A stretch of DNA of 22,353 bases from Oscillospiraceae bacterium (GTDB taxonomy: Bacteria; Bacillota_A; Clostridia; Oscillospirales; Oscillospiraceae): assembly GCA_024690695.1 (NCBI GenBank), contig JAILOS010000121.1, positions 1 through 22,353 on the forward strand. The letters are read 5' to 3'. The notes below the pieces were generated by a model. The model saw only the letters and a list, made by a program, of their open reading frames with translations, ran no database searches and was not told the DNA's origin. Made by a program: the position numbers and the translations under genes. Positions 21,323 to 22,353 of the stretch are shown here, one piece after another; position 1 is the first letter of the stretch; every line of letters starts with the position of its first letter.

Positions 21323-21351
21323 TTGACAAATTTCTATAAGTGTGTTACTCT
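21323..21351 (+). promoter_or_regulatory. Promoter of arsR-permease operon
   Basis: A perfect TTGACA (21323-21328) with TACTCT (21346-21351, 3 of 6) after 17 bp. The weak -10 is usual for metalloregulated promoters. The surrounding 21230-21384 stretch is clearly AT-richer than the rest of the window. Confidence 0.55.
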
Positions 21352-21360
21352 ACATATAGA
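21333..21360 (+). promoter_or_regulatory. Candidate ArsR operator (dyad TCTATA-N16-TATAGA)
   Basis: Inverted 6-bp arms TCTATA (21333-21338) and TATAGA (21355-21360) straddle the promoter spacer and -10 element, 24 bp upstream of the arsR ATG. Position and AT-rich dyad fit autoregulation by an ArsR/SmtB repressor, though the inner bases are only partly symmetric. Confidence 0.4.
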
Positions 21361-21384
21361 ATATTTTGAATGTGAGGGAAGTGC

Positions 21385-21702
21385 ATGGAACAGGTCTATA
21401 TCGACACCGCGAAAATGCTGCGCGCCATGTCCGATCCCAAACGGCTGCGGATCGTGGATATGCTCTCTTGCGGAGAACTGTGTGGCTGCAAGATCCTGGA
21501 GGAATTTCATATCACACAGCCCACGCTGTCCCACGACATGAAGGTGCTGAGCGAGGCAGGGATCGTGAAGCAGAAGCGAGAAGGGAAAAACATCTACTAC
21601 TCTCTCAACAGCGAGGCGCTTGCCACGATGCATCAGACGCTTGGCCGGATGTTCGAGGATAAGCCGGACTGCATTTGCCGTCAAAATAGCGGTTGCGATT
21701 GA
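21385..21702 (+). CDS. ArsR/SmtB-family metalloregulatory repressor
   Basis: A 105-residue winged-helix repressor: helix-turn-helix ILEEFHITQPTLSHDMKVL (about 37-55) and beta-wing GIVKQKREGKNIYYSL (about 59-74). The metal-binding helix reads ELCGCKIL (Cys33, Cys35), matching the ELCVC site of arsenite-sensing ArsR but lacking the third cysteine (Leu38 in its place). Cys29 lies one turn before, and the C-terminus adds Cys96, Cys98 and Cys104, which could complete the site. ATG has GAGGGAAG upstream. It should repress itself and the downstream permease until As(III), Sb(III) or another thiophilic ion binds. The ligand is inferred. Confidence 0.9.
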   Translation: MEQVYIDTAKMLRAMSDPKRLRIVDMLSCGELCGCKILEEFHITQPTLSHDMKVLSEAGIVKQKREGKNIYYSLNSEALATMHQTLGRMFEDKPDCICRQNSGCD

Positions 21703-21726
21703 GCCGACGCAAGCAGCGTCGGCTTG
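21703..21726 (+). terminator. Hairpin between arsR and the permease gene
   Basis: A perfect 8-bp stem (21703-21710 with 21716-21723) and a 5-nt AAGCA loop starting right after the arsR stop codon. Only TT follows, so it may be a partial terminator or mRNA-stabilising element setting the arsR to permease ratio. Confidence 0.45.
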
Positions 21727-21752
21727 ATCCAGGCCCTATATATTGAAATAAT
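21724..21752 (+). promoter_or_regulatory. Possible internal promoter for the permease gene
   Basis: TTGATC (21724-21729, 4 of 6), a 17-bp spacer and AATAAT (21747-21752, 5 of 6), just after the hairpin. It would give the permease its own transcript with a roughly 22-nt leader. Chance occurrence in AT-rich DNA is possible. Confidence 0.35.
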
Positions 21753-21780
21753 TAAATGTTTCGATGAAAGGTTGTATTTT

Positions 21781-22353
21781 ATGGGCAAGTTTATTCAAGA
21801 TCAGATCCTCGGCATGAAGTGGCTCAACGCTTTGATCGGCAAAGGGCTGAGCGCGCTCGGTCTGGACACCGCTTCCCGCTGGGGCGGCAGCATTCAGTTT
21901 TTCCTCTATGACGTCGTCAAGATCACGATCCTGCTCTGTCTGCTGATCTTCATCATCTCCTACATTCAGAGCTTCTTTCCGCCGGAGCGCAGCAAACGCA
22001 TTCTGGGGCGCTTCCACGGGATCGGAGCCAACGTCGTCGGGGCGCTGCTCGGCACTGTGACGCCGTTCTGCTCCTGTTCGTCCATCCCGATCTTCATGGG
22101 CTTTACGAGCGCCGGCCTGCCGCTGGGCGTGACCTTCTCGTTTCTGATTTCCTCCCCGATGGTGGATCTCGGCAGCCTTGTTCTGCTGATGAGCATTTTC
22201 GGCGTCAAGATCGCCGCGGCTTATGTGGCGCTGGGGCTGGTGGTCGCCGTCCTCGGCGGAACGCTGATCGAGAAGCTGCGCATGGAGGGCCAGGTGGAGG
22301 ACTTCATACGCCATGCAAATTCCGGCGTCAGCATCGAAGCGCCGGATCTGACG
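21781..22353 (+). CDS. Permease of the ArsP/YraQ (DUF318, SO_0444-like) family, 3' end cut by window
   Basis: The frame is open from ATG 21781 to the window edge (191 residues). It has hydrophobic segments at about 44-64, 82-94, 100-120, 128-140 and 145-162, and the family motif TPFCSCSSIPIFMGF (94-108) with the paired Cys97-Ser-Cys99 that binds the exported ion or organoarsenical. The loop PPERSKRILG is also typical. ArsP exports trivalent organoarsenicals, and relatives are proposed to export Cu or Zn. The arsR-type repressor upstream supports a metal or metalloid resistance role. AAAGG 10 nt before the ATG is a modest SD. Confidence 0.88.
   Translation, partial: MGKFIQDQILGMKWLNALIGKGLSALGLDTASRWGGSIQFFLYDVVKITILLCLLIFIISYIQSFFPPERSKRILGRFHGIGANVVGALLGTVTPFCSCSSIPIFMGFTSAGLPLGVTFSFLISSPMVDLGSLVLLMSIFGVKIAAAYVALGLVVAVLGGTLIEKLRMEGQVEDFIRHANSGVSIEAPDLT

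Overview
The window is GC-rich, gene-dense chromosomal DNA from an endospore-forming, low-oxygen member of the Firmicutes, probably class Clostridia. The evidence is a full-length SpoIIE sporulation phosphatase, a Rex NADH-sensing repressor, a textbook CIRCE (HrcA) operator, an Mrp + NifX-type iron-sulfur/cofactor gene pair, a DUF5011-type Ig-like polysaccharide deacetylase and SigA-type promoters. High GC produces very long antisense ORFs opposite most real genes. I treat these as shadows. No insertion sequence, phage, CRISPR array or rRNA was seen.

Layout. 1-1300 (minus): mrp then a NifX-like gene cut by the left edge, from a near-consensus promoter. 1360-3400: a membrane-anchored peptidoglycan/polysaccharide deacetylase (plus) converging on a small heat-shock protein (minus) at a shared hairpin terminator. 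The hsp20 leader carries CIRCE and a possible SD-masking thermometer. 3560-6016 (plus): wecB (UDP-GlcNAc 2-epimerase) and a TuaH-like glycosyltransferase, a two-gene envelope-glycan unit. 6030-10063 (plus): sbcD-sbcC nuclease operon with its own promoter and a structured leader that encodes a 19-codon upstream ORF ending in the sbcD start codon. 10083-11035 (minus): a 40-residue EF-hand/dockerin-like microprotein gene downstream of tcdA. 11168-13871 (plus): spoIIE and a small tail-anchored protein gene.

13946-21014 (minus) is a long same-strand run: trmB-GNAT fusion, GNAT, exoA, dusB, ECF sigma factor, zinc-finger anti-sigma, then rex (own promoter) and mnmE. The first six genes are spaced from an 8-nt overlap to a 22-nt gap and look like one operon combining tRNA modification, abasic-site repair and an envelope-stress sigma/anti-sigma pair. 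A 16-bp perfect hairpin separates rex from mnmE. 21074-21276 (plus): tRNA-Pro(TGG) with promoter, leader hairpin and terminator. 21323-end (plus): an arsR-type metalloregulator and a CSC-motif permease cut by the right edge. The DNA around them is less GC-rich, which may mark an acquired metal/metalloid efflux module beside the tRNA.

Most likely new biology, all inferred from sequence only: the EF-hand microprotein lying antisense to the sbcC 3' UTR, the uORF/crossing-hairpin leader of sbcDC, the two-layer heat control of hsp20, the TrmB-GNAT fusion inside a sigma-factor operon, and the unknown tail-anchored partner of SpoIIE. No clearly novel defence system is visible.
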